Origin: Nitrospira sp. CG24A
GTDB lineage: Bacteria; Nitrospirota; Nitrospiria; Nitrospirales; Nitrospiraceae
DNA: 64,000 nt
Assembly: GCA_002869925.2 (NCBI GenBank)
Contig: NEWT02000035.1
Coordinates: 364,475 to 428,474 of the forward strand
Reading direction: 5' to 3'
The notes below the pieces were generated by a model that had not been told where the DNA came from, did no database searches, and saw only the letters and a program-made list of their open reading frames with translations. How positions within the stretch are numbered: the stretch's first letter is position 1; each line of letters opens with the position of its first letter. Of this stretch, positions 9,126-18,864 are shown one piece after another. Made by a program: the position numbers and the translations under genes.

Positions 9126-9842
9126 TTACCCAATCTTCCCCGGATACAAGAGATAGAGCATCGTGTAGGTGGTGGTCCCGGTCACAAACAGAACGCAATA
9201 GACGACCATCGTGAACAGCCCGAGCGCCCGATGGCGGCGCGCGCCGTTGGGCCAGATCCGTTGAATCGTCATCTCGACTGAGAACACGACCGCTATGACA
9301 GCCAGCAAACCGAGATACACTTCAAATTTCCGCATGGAGAAATCGGCGGTGGCGATGCGTGATAAGAACAACAGCATGATCAGCGCCGTCAGTGTACCGA
9401 AGATGATCCCTATCTTCTTCCACGTCGTGAGCAACAATGTCTCCCTGAGCGATCGGACACCATCAATCACTTGTTGCGCGCGGAAGCCGAGCACGATCAT
9501 ATAAATCGCCATAACTAATCCGAGAATGACCAGAATAATGTGCACGGTCAGCACAGGAATGAAGACATAATCGTAGAGCGCTTGCGATCCACCGAAGCCC
9601 TCTTTCCCTTCAAATGCCAACACGCCTAATTGGCGAAAGAGGTAGTAGCTGATGAAAAACGCCACCATCGCGATCATCCCGCCAAACATCATCCAGTGAT
9701 GCACATCCGCACGGTGTCTCTTCGCTTGAATCCAGCCGATCACGAAGAGCCCCGTAAAGAACGTCGCCATGAGTTGGCTCATATCTGCCCCAACCGTGGC
9801 ATGGGTTCCAAAAAACCCTGGCTCTTTCAGCCACTCAAGCAT
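9126..9842 (-). CDS. DUF420-like membrane protein
   Basis: Multi-TM; 'HIILVILGLVMAIYMIVLGFRA', 'GTTTYTMLYLLYP' C-terminus resembles DUF420. Confidence 0.6.
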   Translation of the reverse strand: MLEWLKEPGFFGTHATVGADMSQLMATFFTGLFVIGWIQAKRHRADVHHWMMFGGMIAMVAFFISYYLFRQLGVLAFEGKEGFGGSQALYDYVFIPVLTVHIILVILGLVMAIYMIVLGFRAQQVIDGVRSLRETLLLTTWKKIGIIFGTLTALIMLLFLSRIATADFSMRKFEVYLGLLAVIAVVFSVEMTIQRIWPNGARRHRALGLFTMVVYCVLFVTGTTTYTMLYLLYPGKIG

Positions 9843-9903
9843 TCAACTCCTAGTGATCACTCGTGAAAGGTTTCGGACGAACATCACTTGGCTGTCCTAC
9901 ATT

Positions 9904-10893
9904 TCACGGCAGTTGAGAACGAATGCCCTGCACAACCGCTGACGGTTCCAATTCTGTCACCGTTGGAAAACCCGCCTCCCCCATCCAGCGAATCGCATCT
10001 GCCGTCTTGTAACAGCCGCCTTGCTCGGTGTTCACGAGAATATGGACCGCAAATGCGGTGGTCCAGGCCGGACCGGTTCCGGCCTCATTTAAGAATCGGT
10101 CCTTGATGACCAACCGGCCACCAGGTGCCAAATGGGTCCAGACTCTCTTCACCAATGCTGCATTCGTCGAAAAGTCTTGATAATGCAAGATGTCGGACAT
10201 CAGAACGACGTCGTAGGGTCCACCAAGTCCATCTTTGTTAAAGTCTCCTGGACGCAACGCAATCCTCGCTTCCAAACCAGCCTCTTTCACCGTTCGTTCA
10301 GTGAGTCGGAGCGTCGCGGGCAAATCGAACACTGTGGCAGTCAGCTCCGGATAGGCCTGACAAAAAGCAATTGCATTTGTCCCGGCCCCACCTCCCAAAT
10401 CCAGGAATCGTACCGGCCCGCTCAACTGCAGCCGCTTAGCAAAGTCCGGCCCGCTCTGTTGCCCAATCCTATGAAGAACCGCCAATACGTTACTGCCTAA
10501 TTCGGGGTCGGTCTCAAAGACGTGCCGGTCAACCGACCGCTGCCCCGTGCGAATCGTCTGCTCCAGCTTGCCCCAGTTGTCCCATTCTGCATCGTGAAGC
10601 AGCAAGAGATGCCCGATATATTGGGAGGAACTGCGGACCAGATGCGTGACTGCGGCAGCCGAATTTCCATAAGAATCCCCTTCTTTCACCAACAGTCGCA
10701 TCGCGACGAGAGCATTCAACAGCAATTCCAGCTGCTGCCCATGGGCGCTAAGACGGTCGGCCATATCATGGAGAGTTTTCCGCTTTTCATCCAAGACGGA
10801 AAACACATCCAGCTTAATGGCTGTGAGCAGAATTTTTGTCTCCCAGTAGTATCCCAGCTGGAAGATTTCCGCGAGCGAGAGTTCTCGTGACAC
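9904..10893 (-). CDS. class I SAM-dependent O-methyltransferase (acetylserotonin OMT-like)
   Basis: FLDLGGGAGTNAIAFCQAYPELTATVFDLPATL, MSDILHYQ, GGRLVIKDRFL. Confidence 0.85.
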   Translation of the reverse strand: MSRELSLAEIFQLGYYWETKILLTAIKLDVFSVLDEKRKTLHDMADRLSAHGQQLELLLNALVAMRLLVKEGDSYGNSAAAVTHLVRSSSQYIGHLLLLHDAEWDNWGKLEQTIRTGQRSVDRHVFETDPELGSNVLAVLHRIGQQSGPDFAKRLQLSGPVRFLDLGGGAGTNAIAFCQAYPELTATVFDLPATLRLTERTVKEAGLEARIALRPGDFNKDGLGGPYDVVLMSDILHYQDFSTNAALVKRVWTHLAPGGRLVIKDRFLNEAGTGPAWTTAFAVHILVNTEQGGCYKTADAIRWMGEAGFPTVTELEPSAVVQGIRSQLP

Positions 10894-11175
10894 ACCACAG
10901 CCCTCAAGGAAATAGCTTTGAAACTCGGCATCTTACCTAGATCGGAAACTGAAAGGCAAGGCGGCAGAAGTGGTATGCCTGGTGGAAGAAATACAAGGAT
11001 TCCCCCCCTATGATTTAAGACGCTACTGTGGCTATTGAGGTCCGAGAAAAGTCGATTCGATCGCGTATGGAAAATTGTACTTGTCGAAGCGCACGGTCAC
11101 ACAATGCCCTGTGACGGCTGCGCGCCAAGTGGTGTCTCCCCACAAGCAAAGCCGCACTCGCATCCCGACGGCTGG

Positions 11176-11409
11176 TCACGCAATCTCCAACTCCACATGC
11201 ACGAGCCGGCCAAGCGCTGTGGCAATATTGACCAGAGCATCCGGAGAGAACCGCGACACGCGCCCCCGTAACAGGTCATTCCTGCGAGGCTGGGTGACAC
11301 CGCAATGGATTGCAGCATCGGCCTGCTTCCAGTCCTTGGCTTTGATAATAGCCGCAAGCTGGCATGCACGAGAAGGAGAAGTCAGGGAAGAAGATGGAGC
11401 CATCTCCAC
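11176..11409 (-). CDS. XRE/HTH antitoxin-like protein, probably N-terminally truncated
   Basis: LAAIIKAKDWKQADAAIHCGVTQPRRNDLLRGRVSRFSPDALVNIATALGRLVHVELEIA, typical of XRE antitoxins; no toxin ORF recognised beside it. Confidence 0.55.
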   Translation of the reverse strand: MEMAPSSSLTSPSRACQLAAIIKAKDWKQADAAIHCGVTQPRRNDLLRGRVSRFSPDALVNIATALGRLVHVELEIA

Positions 11410-11525
11410 CTAGCATGCTCGGCTGTACCTACATCATCTGCCGGGATGGTATGATACAGCCAGTGATACGACGAACACTGCTATCGCTCTATCCCGATAA
11501 GTCTGTAGCTCGTAAATGGCCCAGA

Positions 11526-11939
11526 ATGAAAAATGAAATATTTCAAGACAGACCTTCGCGATACCTATATGGCGCCATTCTGCTTCTGCTCTTGCTATCA
11601 GGGTGTGGCGCCATCCTCCATGGTGGGAAGCAAGAGGTGACCTTCGACTCAAAACCGCCTGGTGCCACCGTCACACTCGACAATGCAACCCAGTTTTTCA
11701 CTCCTCACACGATGCTACTATCACGATCATCAAATCATCACGCGATATTTAAAAAAGACGGCTATGATCCGCAACGAGTGATGATCCAGCATCACTTCCT
11801 CGTGGGACCGTCCATCATCGGTAACATCCTCCCGCTCTTTCCTGTTGGCTTCACCATCGATGTCGTCACTGGATCGGCATGGGGTTTTGAACAGGACTAC
11901 ATCGCCGTCGACCTCACGAAAGCAAAGTCGCAGCCATGA
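11526..11939 (+). CDS. PEGA-like lipoprotein, hypothetical
   Basis: In-frame ATG at 11526 gives MKNEIF...LLLLLSGCGAIL lipobox; 'VTFDSKPPGATVTLD' PEGA-like; the longer ORF start at 11364 lacks a signal peptide. Confidence 0.65.
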   Translation: MKNEIFQDRPSRYLYGAILLLLLLSGCGAILHGGKQEVTFDSKPPGATVTLDNATQFFTPHTMLLSRSSNHHAIFKKDGYDPQRVMIQHHFLVGPSIIGNILPLFPVGFTIDVVTGSAWGFEQDYIAVDLTKAKSQP

Positions 11940-12640
11940 ATAGATGCTCGATCACGCAACGCCCCATGTTGTGGACTTGGCTGCTCGGGCTGGCAGGTCT
12001 GGCATTCGCTACATCAAGTTGTACTGGGCCGATCGTGAATTCTTCAACAAACGAGCCGCCGCTCGAAACTAGCTTAGATCACCATGGTGTGCAGTTCGAT
12101 ACGACGACATCTCGCCCAATCCCGTTCAGCCTAGCCACCGGATCAAAACTGGGACTCCTCCATGATGACCGCGATGAAGGAGAACGGCATGTGCGCGTGA
12201 CTCTCGAACAGGCAATTTTCTCTCTGAAGGCGTCGATCCCAAGCCTCGTTGTGGTGGAACGGCGCAGCATAGACGATCTCCAAAAAGAGTTTCAGTTCCA
12301 GGCGAGAGGATTGGTCAAGGATCAAGATCTGGCAAAGATCGGACATTTCCTGGGATTGGACTATGTCGTGGTCTTCGATCCGATCTATCACGACCTGAAC
12401 GAATTGTACGGGCTCAAGAATCAGATCGACACATGGAACGTAGTGCTCCCCCTGAAGGTCATTGCCGTAAACACGGCAGAAGTGAAACTCCATTGTCTGG
12501 CAACTGTCAAGGCCAAGGTGGGAAGACAGATGAAGGCATCGGAAGTACGTCTCCTCAATCAGGAAGCCCTCAGCGTCGCAGCCACTCTCGCCAGCCAGTG
12601 CCTATCCTCCTCGCTTACTGACGCGACTCCCCACTTCTAG
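11936..12640 (+). CDS. lipoprotein, hypothetical
   Basis: Signal peptide with 'SSCTGP' lipobox; 4 bp overlap with the preceding gene. Confidence 0.6.
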   Translation: MNRCSITQRPMLWTWLLGLAGLAFATSSCTGPIVNSSTNEPPLETSLDHHGVQFDTTTSRPIPFSLATGSKLGLLHDDRDEGERHVRVTLEQAIFSLKASIPSLVVVERRSIDDLQKEFQFQARGLVKDQDLAKIGHFLGLDYVVVFDPIYHDLNELYGLKNQIDTWNVVLPLKVIAVNTAEVKLHCLATVKAKVGRQMKASEVRLLNQEALSVAATLASQCLSSSLTDATPHF

Positions 12641-12774
12641 CCAAAACAAGGATCCAGTCAGCAGCGTAGAGTCTGCCCAAAGAAAATCTGCCTGTTGTTG
12701 CACTACAGAACACAGAGGCGCGCTGAGGGAGGAGAGAAAAATTTCCTCCCCCCCAGCGGCATACTGCGCAGAAA

Positions 12775-13134
12775 CTAATATCCGTAGTAACGCCCGTAAT
12801 AGCGGTAGTAGTGGTTACAGTTCCGATACTCATAGTAGGAATACATTAAGTTGCCACAAGTCCACCCAGGCTGCCAATTCGACGGCGGCCTTTGCTGAGG
12901 AGGAGGAAGCCCATTCTTGAGTGCTTGCGCAAGATAGGCATCCAGCGCGGCTTGGTCCCCAGCATTAAACGGCCTGTCCATCGTTTGTTGGTTCAGGGCC
13001 TTCTGCATAGCCTCCATTTCTTCCTTTTCCCCTGCGAGAACCATGCTGCAGGCCGATGCCACGATCCCAATGGTAAGGAAACCGCGCAGCATACAATTCA
13101 ACGCCCCTTTCATCATGTTGTGTCGCATGCTCAA
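12775..13134 (-). CDS. secreted hypothetical protein with Tyr-rich C-terminus
   Basis: Signal peptide; YYEYRNCNHYYRYYGRYYGY C-terminus. Confidence 0.55.
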   Translation of the reverse strand: MSMRHNMMKGALNCMLRGFLTIGIVASACSMVLAGEKEEMEAMQKALNQQTMDRPFNAGDQAALDAYLAQALKNGLPPPQQRPPSNWQPGWTCGNLMYSYYEYRNCNHYYRYYGRYYGY

Positions 13135-13249
13135 CCTCGCCTGATTAATGTGTTGCCGTCAACCAGGAGGGAACGTGTTCTCCCTATCTGGCACTCATTG
13201 CGTAACCTGATCATCACGAAAGGAATACCTGCCCCGACTCACCGATCCC

Positions 13250-14035
13250 TCAAAATAATCCAGACAGCGACTTCGTCAGTCCTTGCGTCAGCGCTGAGGC
13301 CGCTTCTTCGTAATCAAGATTCGCCTTGTTGGCCGTGCTGACAACCCTGGTGCGATACTTCCTGAACTTCGTCACCTCGGAAGAAGATTGAGATGACGAT
13401 CCCCCGATGCCTTGCTTCAAGGTTTGTTGATTATCCTGCCGCACAATTACTCCCTCGGGAGCTTTTTCAACCAACTGAATGTCAGTCACGACCATGAACA
13501 GCACATCCTTCACAAAAGCGCCCGTCACGGTTTCCGTGAGGCCTCCGACGGCACCTCCAATAAGCCCCCCGCCAACGGCACCTCCATATCCTCCGGCTGC
13601 ATAACCGACCCCGCCGCCTGCCACCGCGCCAAGCGCAATCGCCCCACCATACCCATTGTTCAAAGCCGCTGCAGCGGCTGTCGGATCGGTTTTGGCCACG
13701 CTGAGGACATTGGCTTGGAGCCGATAGTACGCCTTATCGGGACTATCCGTGATGCGATAACCTTTCTTGATCATCGCTTCCTTAAGCGGCCCCGCAATAT
13801 CAAAATTGTCCTTATCTGAGGTATTCCGAACCTGGATATGCATGACCATCTTTTCCGGCTCGACAGGATCGAGAAAGACCGTCTCGCTCATTTTCGTTTG
13901 CACATCAAGGTTTCGTTTGCTAATCATCACTTCTGTCGCAGCGCACCCGGACAGAAACATGAGGGCCACCCCTCCCACAGCTGCACGTAACATAACCAAC
14001 GATTGCAAACCCCTATTATTCCCATCCATCAACAT
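13250..14035 (-). CDS. TraT-like complement-resistance/surface-exclusion lipoprotein
   Basis: Lipobox FLSGCAAT; 'SKRNLDVQTKMSETVFLDPV', central Gly-rich segment, 'ALTQGLTKSLSGLF' as in the TraT family. Confidence 0.8.
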   Translation of the reverse strand: MLMDGNNRGLQSLVMLRAAVGGVALMFLSGCAATEVMISKRNLDVQTKMSETVFLDPVEPEKMVMHIQVRNTSDKDNFDIAGPLKEAMIKKGYRITDSPDKAYYRLQANVLSVAKTDPTAAAAALNNGYGGAIALGAVAGGGVGYAAGGYGGAVGGGLIGGAVGGLTETVTGAFVKDVLFMVVTDIQLVEKAPEGVIVRQDNQQTLKQGIGGSSSQSSSEVTKFRKYRTRVVSTANKANLDYEEAASALTQGLTKSLSGLF

Positions 14036-14877
14036 TCTCCTTTATAAAAGGTTATCGCACGGCTACAAAATGCTCTTCTACTCCCACAGGGAATGATTGC
14101 GACCCGTAATCATCATATCGGCTTGAGCATGCCCTCTCCCCATGCAGGGCCATTCTCAATTCGGCCTTCTCGATGAACTTCATGTGCGCCTCGGTCAGCT
14201 ATACGCACGAAAGGCCTCGCTGGGATTCAGTCTCGAACACCTCGTGAGAGCATGCATGAAAAATCCTGACTCCGAAAAATACAGGCAAGTTACGCACCTA
14301 ATCTGAACTGCCTGTGATCGTTGGCATTATCACGGTTTTGCCCTGAATTGCGCCTGAACGGAAACGCCTAGAGTGCGCACACCACAGTCTATGTGAATCG
14401 AAAAGGATTCAGTCCTGAATCTAAAGAGATACAGGGAGTCTTCGTTTCCCGAATAGGCGATGCTAGTCTGACTTCAGATGGAACCACGCATGCACATGAG
14501 GACTGCCAGGCGTAGACACTCCTCATCGCGTCAACCATCGCTCCACCGCGTAAGGAAAACGACGGGGGCATTCGGGGCACTGCCGGTGCCCGGTATAATT
14601 GGAGTTGGCCAGAAGCCGTGAACGCGGAAAGTGTCCCATAGACGTTGGCATGTAGACATCCAACACTCATGCCAGATTTCCAGACCCCGTAGAATGCAGA
14701 ATGCATGCTCCTATCCCCTCTAGGGTACCGTCTCTCGCGATGCGTACCTCCGCTCATCAAAGCAGAAGAGTCTAAAAATAAGCACTGAACAATATAAAAA
14801 ATGCCTCGCTGCACCTGAATCTCTCAGCATGCACTGCATCGGCAGACCTCGCGTGGGCAAGATCTGTGATCCGACTT

Positions 14878-16980
14878 TTAGAATGGCGTAAATCTCAAGG
14901 TTCCGTTCAGCGTAATCGGTGGCACGGTGAACCCTGAACTCGACGGTACCACCACACCCGAAAATACTGCCGTCCCTGCTGACCTGTTGACCGTGACAGT
15001 ACCCTGGCAACTTATATTCAACGCAGAACCGCAGGCCCAGTGGTTCGTTAGCACTCCGGCGCTATAGTCTTGGAAGCTCAGCGCCGTGAGCTCGCCAGTT
15101 GTTCGATCGGAATATAAGACGACACCTTCACCATGCGTGCTGAAAATATCCCCTTCGATCCAAGCACCACCTATAGTATTGCCTGAAATAGATACAGAGG
15201 TTTGCGGATTCGCCTCAAACTTCCCGCCGATTTCAGATGGGGCATTCGACACTGTCAGCGTGCCCCCACCACCGCCGACACCTCCTCCCCCACCACCGGG
15301 AATGATCGCGAGGGTGAATGCCTTCTGATGAGACTGTTGCGGCGTGCCGCTGTCCAGCACGCGGATCGTGAAGGTCGAAGTTCCAGCACTCGTCGGAATA
15401 CCGCTGAGCTGTCCGGTAGATGGATTCAGTGTGACCCCGACCGGCAAGGACCCAGACACGACACTCCACGTGAAAACCGGGGTCCCACCCGATGCGGCCA
15501 ACGTCGTGCTGTACGCCGTGCCGACCGTTCCCACTGGCAAGAGCGAGGGACTGGTGATCGTCACTGGCACCACGCCAGAAGGACTGATCGTCAGGCTCAA
15601 CTGCTTGGTCGCTGTTCCTCCCGCCGAATCGGTTACTTTAACGGTGATGATTGTCGTCCCTGCCGTGGTCGCGACCCCGGAGATGACGCCTGAGGGATTC
15701 AACGATAGGCCCACCGGCAACGGACTCGATCCTGGATTCAGGCTCCACACATAGCCAGGAGTGCCTCCAGTCGCCGCCAATGTCTGGTTGTAGCTAACCC
15801 CAACCGTCCCTCCAGGCAACGTCAGCGTGCTCACCTTCAATAGGCTTGCCTTTTTCACTAAACAGTTCGGCACTGAGAAGTCGATTGCTGAGGGACCGAC
15901 ATTGACCACGTCGGTCACTAGCGTGATCGTGAATGTCTGAATATTAAACTCAATTGCGCTCAACGTGGCCACACTGTTCCGGCGCATCCCCACACGGAAC
16001 GTCCCATCGGCGGCAGTGACAGCAAAGTCCTTTCCAGAGTAATTGGTCCCGTTCGTTTCCACGAACAGATTTGCCACCGGCTGATTGTTGGCATCTCGAA
16101 CACAGCCTGAAATGAAGACGGTGTCAAACACTTGATCCGCATTCCAATAGCTAAAATGTGTCACGATTCCTTCGTAGTACCGGTTGGGTGCCGTCCCCTG
16201 GAGTGTTGCGCTCCCTTCTTCCTTCCATAGTCCGGTGCTCTCATCGAAGAAGAATAACGGAATGGTGGCGGGTGGAGCTGGGGAGAGCGTGCCAAGCGGG
16301 ATACGAATCGTCGCGGTCTTGCCCGTTGCCAGGTTATAGCGCGTCCCACTATTGTCGCGAATGTCGATCAGCAAGGCGCCAAAACTCTCAATCGGCACCG
16401 GAGATCCGTCTCCAGCAGAGACCCCGTTGAAATCCCCCGGCATCAGGTTGGCATCGACGGCCGGATTGATCGGGGTAACGGCTACATTGACGGTGCCAGC
16501 GGCGGCGCCGCCATTCTTGGGAACGAGCCCATCGGCAGGCAGATTGACCCGCGCAGTCGAGTTCGGCACGGTGACGATTCCGCCAGTCGCAACGGTCACC
16601 GGTGTGACCACGCCAGTCGGCAGGAGCCGCACTCTCAGGCTCGTGGTTTGCCCTTCCGTCACGCGGGCAACGGGAAACGCTTCGGCAAAGCCGGTGGCTT
16701 CGACATGCACGACCGCACGGTCACCGACAGCGGCCGCAACGGTGAAACTGCCGTTTGCGGCTGACGTGGCAGATCCAGCGGTCGTACTCACTGTGGCACC
16801 AGCCACCGCCGAGCCATTCGCTGCGGATACCACCTGGCCTGAGACCGTACCTGTTTGCACCGTAGCTGGGGGAGCCCCTCCGCCACCGTCCTCACCGCAT
16901 GCGGCGAGGACGCACAAGAGTGGAAGTGCACACATGAACTGCATCAGCCTGTTACCGGCACGTAAGAACGCCATATTCAT
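14878..16980 (-). CDS. putative Ig-domain lipoprotein with carboxypeptidase-regulatory-like segment
   Basis: Lipobox LAACGEDGGGG; repeated 'LPVGLSLNPSGVISGVATTAGT' / 'LPVGVTLNPSTGQLSGIPTSAGT' putative-Ig (He_PIG) repeats. Confidence 0.8.
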   Translation of the reverse strand: MNMAFLRAGNRLMQFMCALPLLCVLAACGEDGGGGAPPATVQTGTVSGQVVSAANGSAVAGATVSTTAGSATSAANGSFTVAAAVGDRAVVHVEATGFAEAFPVARVTEGQTTSLRVRLLPTGVVTPVTVATGGIVTVPNSTARVNLPADGLVPKNGGAAAGTVNVAVTPINPAVDANLMPGDFNGVSAGDGSPVPIESFGALLIDIRDNSGTRYNLATGKTATIRIPLGTLSPAPPATIPLFFFDESTGLWKEEGSATLQGTAPNRYYEGIVTHFSYWNADQVFDTVFISGCVRDANNQPVANLFVETNGTNYSGKDFAVTAADGTFRVGMRRNSVATLSAIEFNIQTFTITLVTDVVNVGPSAIDFSVPNCLVKKASLLKVSTLTLPGGTVGVSYNQTLAATGGTPGYVWSLNPGSSPLPVGLSLNPSGVISGVATTAGTTIITVKVTDSAGGTATKQLSLTISPSGVVPVTITSPSLLPVGTVGTAYSTTLAASGGTPVFTWSVVSGSLPVGVTLNPSTGQLSGIPTSAGTSTFTIRVLDSGTPQQSHQKAFTLAIIPGGGGGGVGGGGGTLTVSNAPSEIGGKFEANPQTSVSISGNTIGGAWIEGDIFSTHGEGVVLYSDRTTGELTALSFQDYSAGVLTNHWACGSALNISCQGTVTVNRSAGTAVFSGVVVPSSSGFTVPPITLNGTLRFTPF

Positions 16981-17772
16981 GCTCCTGGGTGAAATATCTA
17001 AATCCTATTCGGTCTGAGTACCTACACCTATTCACGCCCGCATCATGTCGTATCCACACGAAGACAAACCAAACCCTCGCCCGTCATGCTTCAAGCCAAT
17101 ACGGACGTGCTTGCCTGTGCCGATGCCAGACAGACGATCGACTGCTGTTCGATAAAAACGAGATACAGGGAGGAGGAGAACAGAGACGCGACTAGGTAAG
17201 GAGACTATGCGTGCGTGCAAGCTCGACACCAGGGTACAAAGAGGGAGAGTAATGCCTCGCCACGTACAGGCCACAGTTCCCTTCATGCGCTTCCTCGTTC
17301 CAGCCATGATCGCACCATTAAGGATCGCGAAACGACGCCGCACTATAGTGATGCCCATACACGCAGTCAATATCAAATCCGGCATTTGGGAAGTATTTCG
17401 AAAATAAATATGTTAACCATAACTACTTGCACAGTAGCCCACACGCAAACGGTATACCTGCGTAGTAAAACAGAATTAGTCTGAACCACGTATAGGCTGA
17501 ACGACGAGTCGGCAGGCCCTTAATCGAGAGAAATGAACTACTGAGGAGTCAGTGGACGCATAGTTAATTCAAGTGGTTGCGAGATGATTGTGTTGCAATC
17601 AATCGCACCTCCGGCGACCACATCGTTGACCTCACTCTCTCATCCGTCGGCTTACGCTTGCCTGCATGCGCTCTCGACGCTCTGCTCCTGGGCGCTAAGT
17701 AGCCTCACCCTGAGGCGTTCTTGATGTTCACATGAAACGTGAAGGGTAAAACGTTAGGCATACGGGGCACGG

Positions 17773-17886
17773 ACGGTTGGTCGGGTCTATCTCGTTCATC
17801 TTGCCTATCCCGTCTATTCGGTCTGTCTTGTTGGATAGACAACCCACCAGACGAACCAAAGGAACCAGACGAGCAAGAGAGGCGAG
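17773..17886. repeat. pentamer-period imperfect inverted repeat, copy P1
   Basis: TTGGTCGGGTCTATCTCGTTCATC...CCAGACGAACCAAAGGAACCAGACGAGC; arms approximately complementary. Confidence 0.5.
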
Positions 17887-18060
17887 CGTGCTGGGGTAAA
17901 CCGCAAGAGGGGGGAAATTTATGGAAGGAGGGCTGCAAAGAATGGGTGCGGGCTAGGCAGGCTTTTAGAAGAACATGGCGATCAGGTTCAGCACTTGCTT
18001 TATACGGTAGCGACTCCCATTGTGAGGCAGTTCCTCTCGGTGCAATTCGAATAACGCTGG

Positions 18061-18460
18061 CTAATCGGCTCCGAACAGATCGAGATCCAATGGGGCCGCG
18101 GCGACAATTCGTTTATAATCGGAAGGTCATGCAGAAGCGCGGTGGCGGCGATCAGGAGGTCTGGCAGCGGAACGCTTTGACCTTTTCTGGCAAGCTGATG
18201 GCCCAAGCGGGCTGCCCGATCCCATGTCTGGTCCAAGATTGGGGCCTGTTCGAGCGCCGCCAGTTGTTCATTAAGGATCGCCATCCGTTCCGAGGCTTTG
18301 ACACCGATGAGCAGTTCTGCTCGAATCGGCCAACATATCCACACGGAACCTGCTATGAGGAGTTCTTTCAGTCGATCCTTCAGAGCGTCATGCCCTTGCA
18401 ATCCGCCAGAATCCAGACGCTGGTGTCAATGATGCACGGCCCGATATCAGGAGCGGGCAT
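18061..18460 (-). pseudogene. vapC-like PIN-domain toxin with two frameshifts
   Basis: ATG at 18460 gives MPAPDIGPCIIDTSVWILADCKG, then frame change to HDALKDRLKELLIAG..., then another near 18119-18126 to DYKRIVAAAPLDLDLFGAD*; 400 bp, i.e. 402 bp minus two single-base deletions. Confidence 0.75.
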
Positions 18461-18677
18461 GCGTGCAACGGCGGAGAGAACGGAACTCGGCTTCGGTAGC
18501 TTCAAAGACTCCTGTGCCCAAAGCGTGTGCCAACGCCTTGCGATGCTCTAACCTCACCAGTTCCTCAAGAGCTTTCGCGATGGTCTCTCGCTTGGTTCGC
18601 AAGCGGGTCAATCGCCTCGCTTCAGCCAGCAGTTGGTGATCCAGCGCCACGGAAAGTCGTTTTGTCGTACCAGCCAT
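18447..18677 (-). CDS. VapB-type antitoxin
   Basis: MAGTTKRLSVALDHQLLAEARRLTRLRTKRETIAKALEELVR; overlaps the start of the broken vapC. Confidence 0.75.
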   Translation of the reverse strand: MAGTTKRLSVALDHQLLAEARRLTRLRTKRETIAKALEELVRLEHRKALAHALGTGVFEATEAEFRSLRRCTHARS

Positions 18678-18794
18678 AGGCAGCACAATATTTTGATTGT
18701 GATGCCAAGTCAACAAATCGGAAGTCTGAACTTCGTTTGGAGGTGGGGGTCAAGAAAAGACAAAGAGCAAATAGCCGATAGCTCGGAGTTCATG

Positions 18795-18832
18795 ACAAAG
18801 GGCTCAACGAGTTGCCTCGCTGAGCCCTTTGT
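18795..18832 (-). terminator. intrinsic terminator hairpin
   Basis: ACAAAGGGCTCAACGAG-TTGC-CTCGCTGAGCCCTTTGT stem-loop just downstream of the 18865..19659 gene. Confidence 0.7.
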
Positions 18833-18864
18833 GTGCGGGTTACCCCGCTCAAATATGTACGAGC

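Noticed and set aside
14389-14814. 141 aa minus ORF downstream of the Ig-domain lipoprotein gene
   Set aside because: No signal peptide, RBS or protein-like composition; likely spurious.
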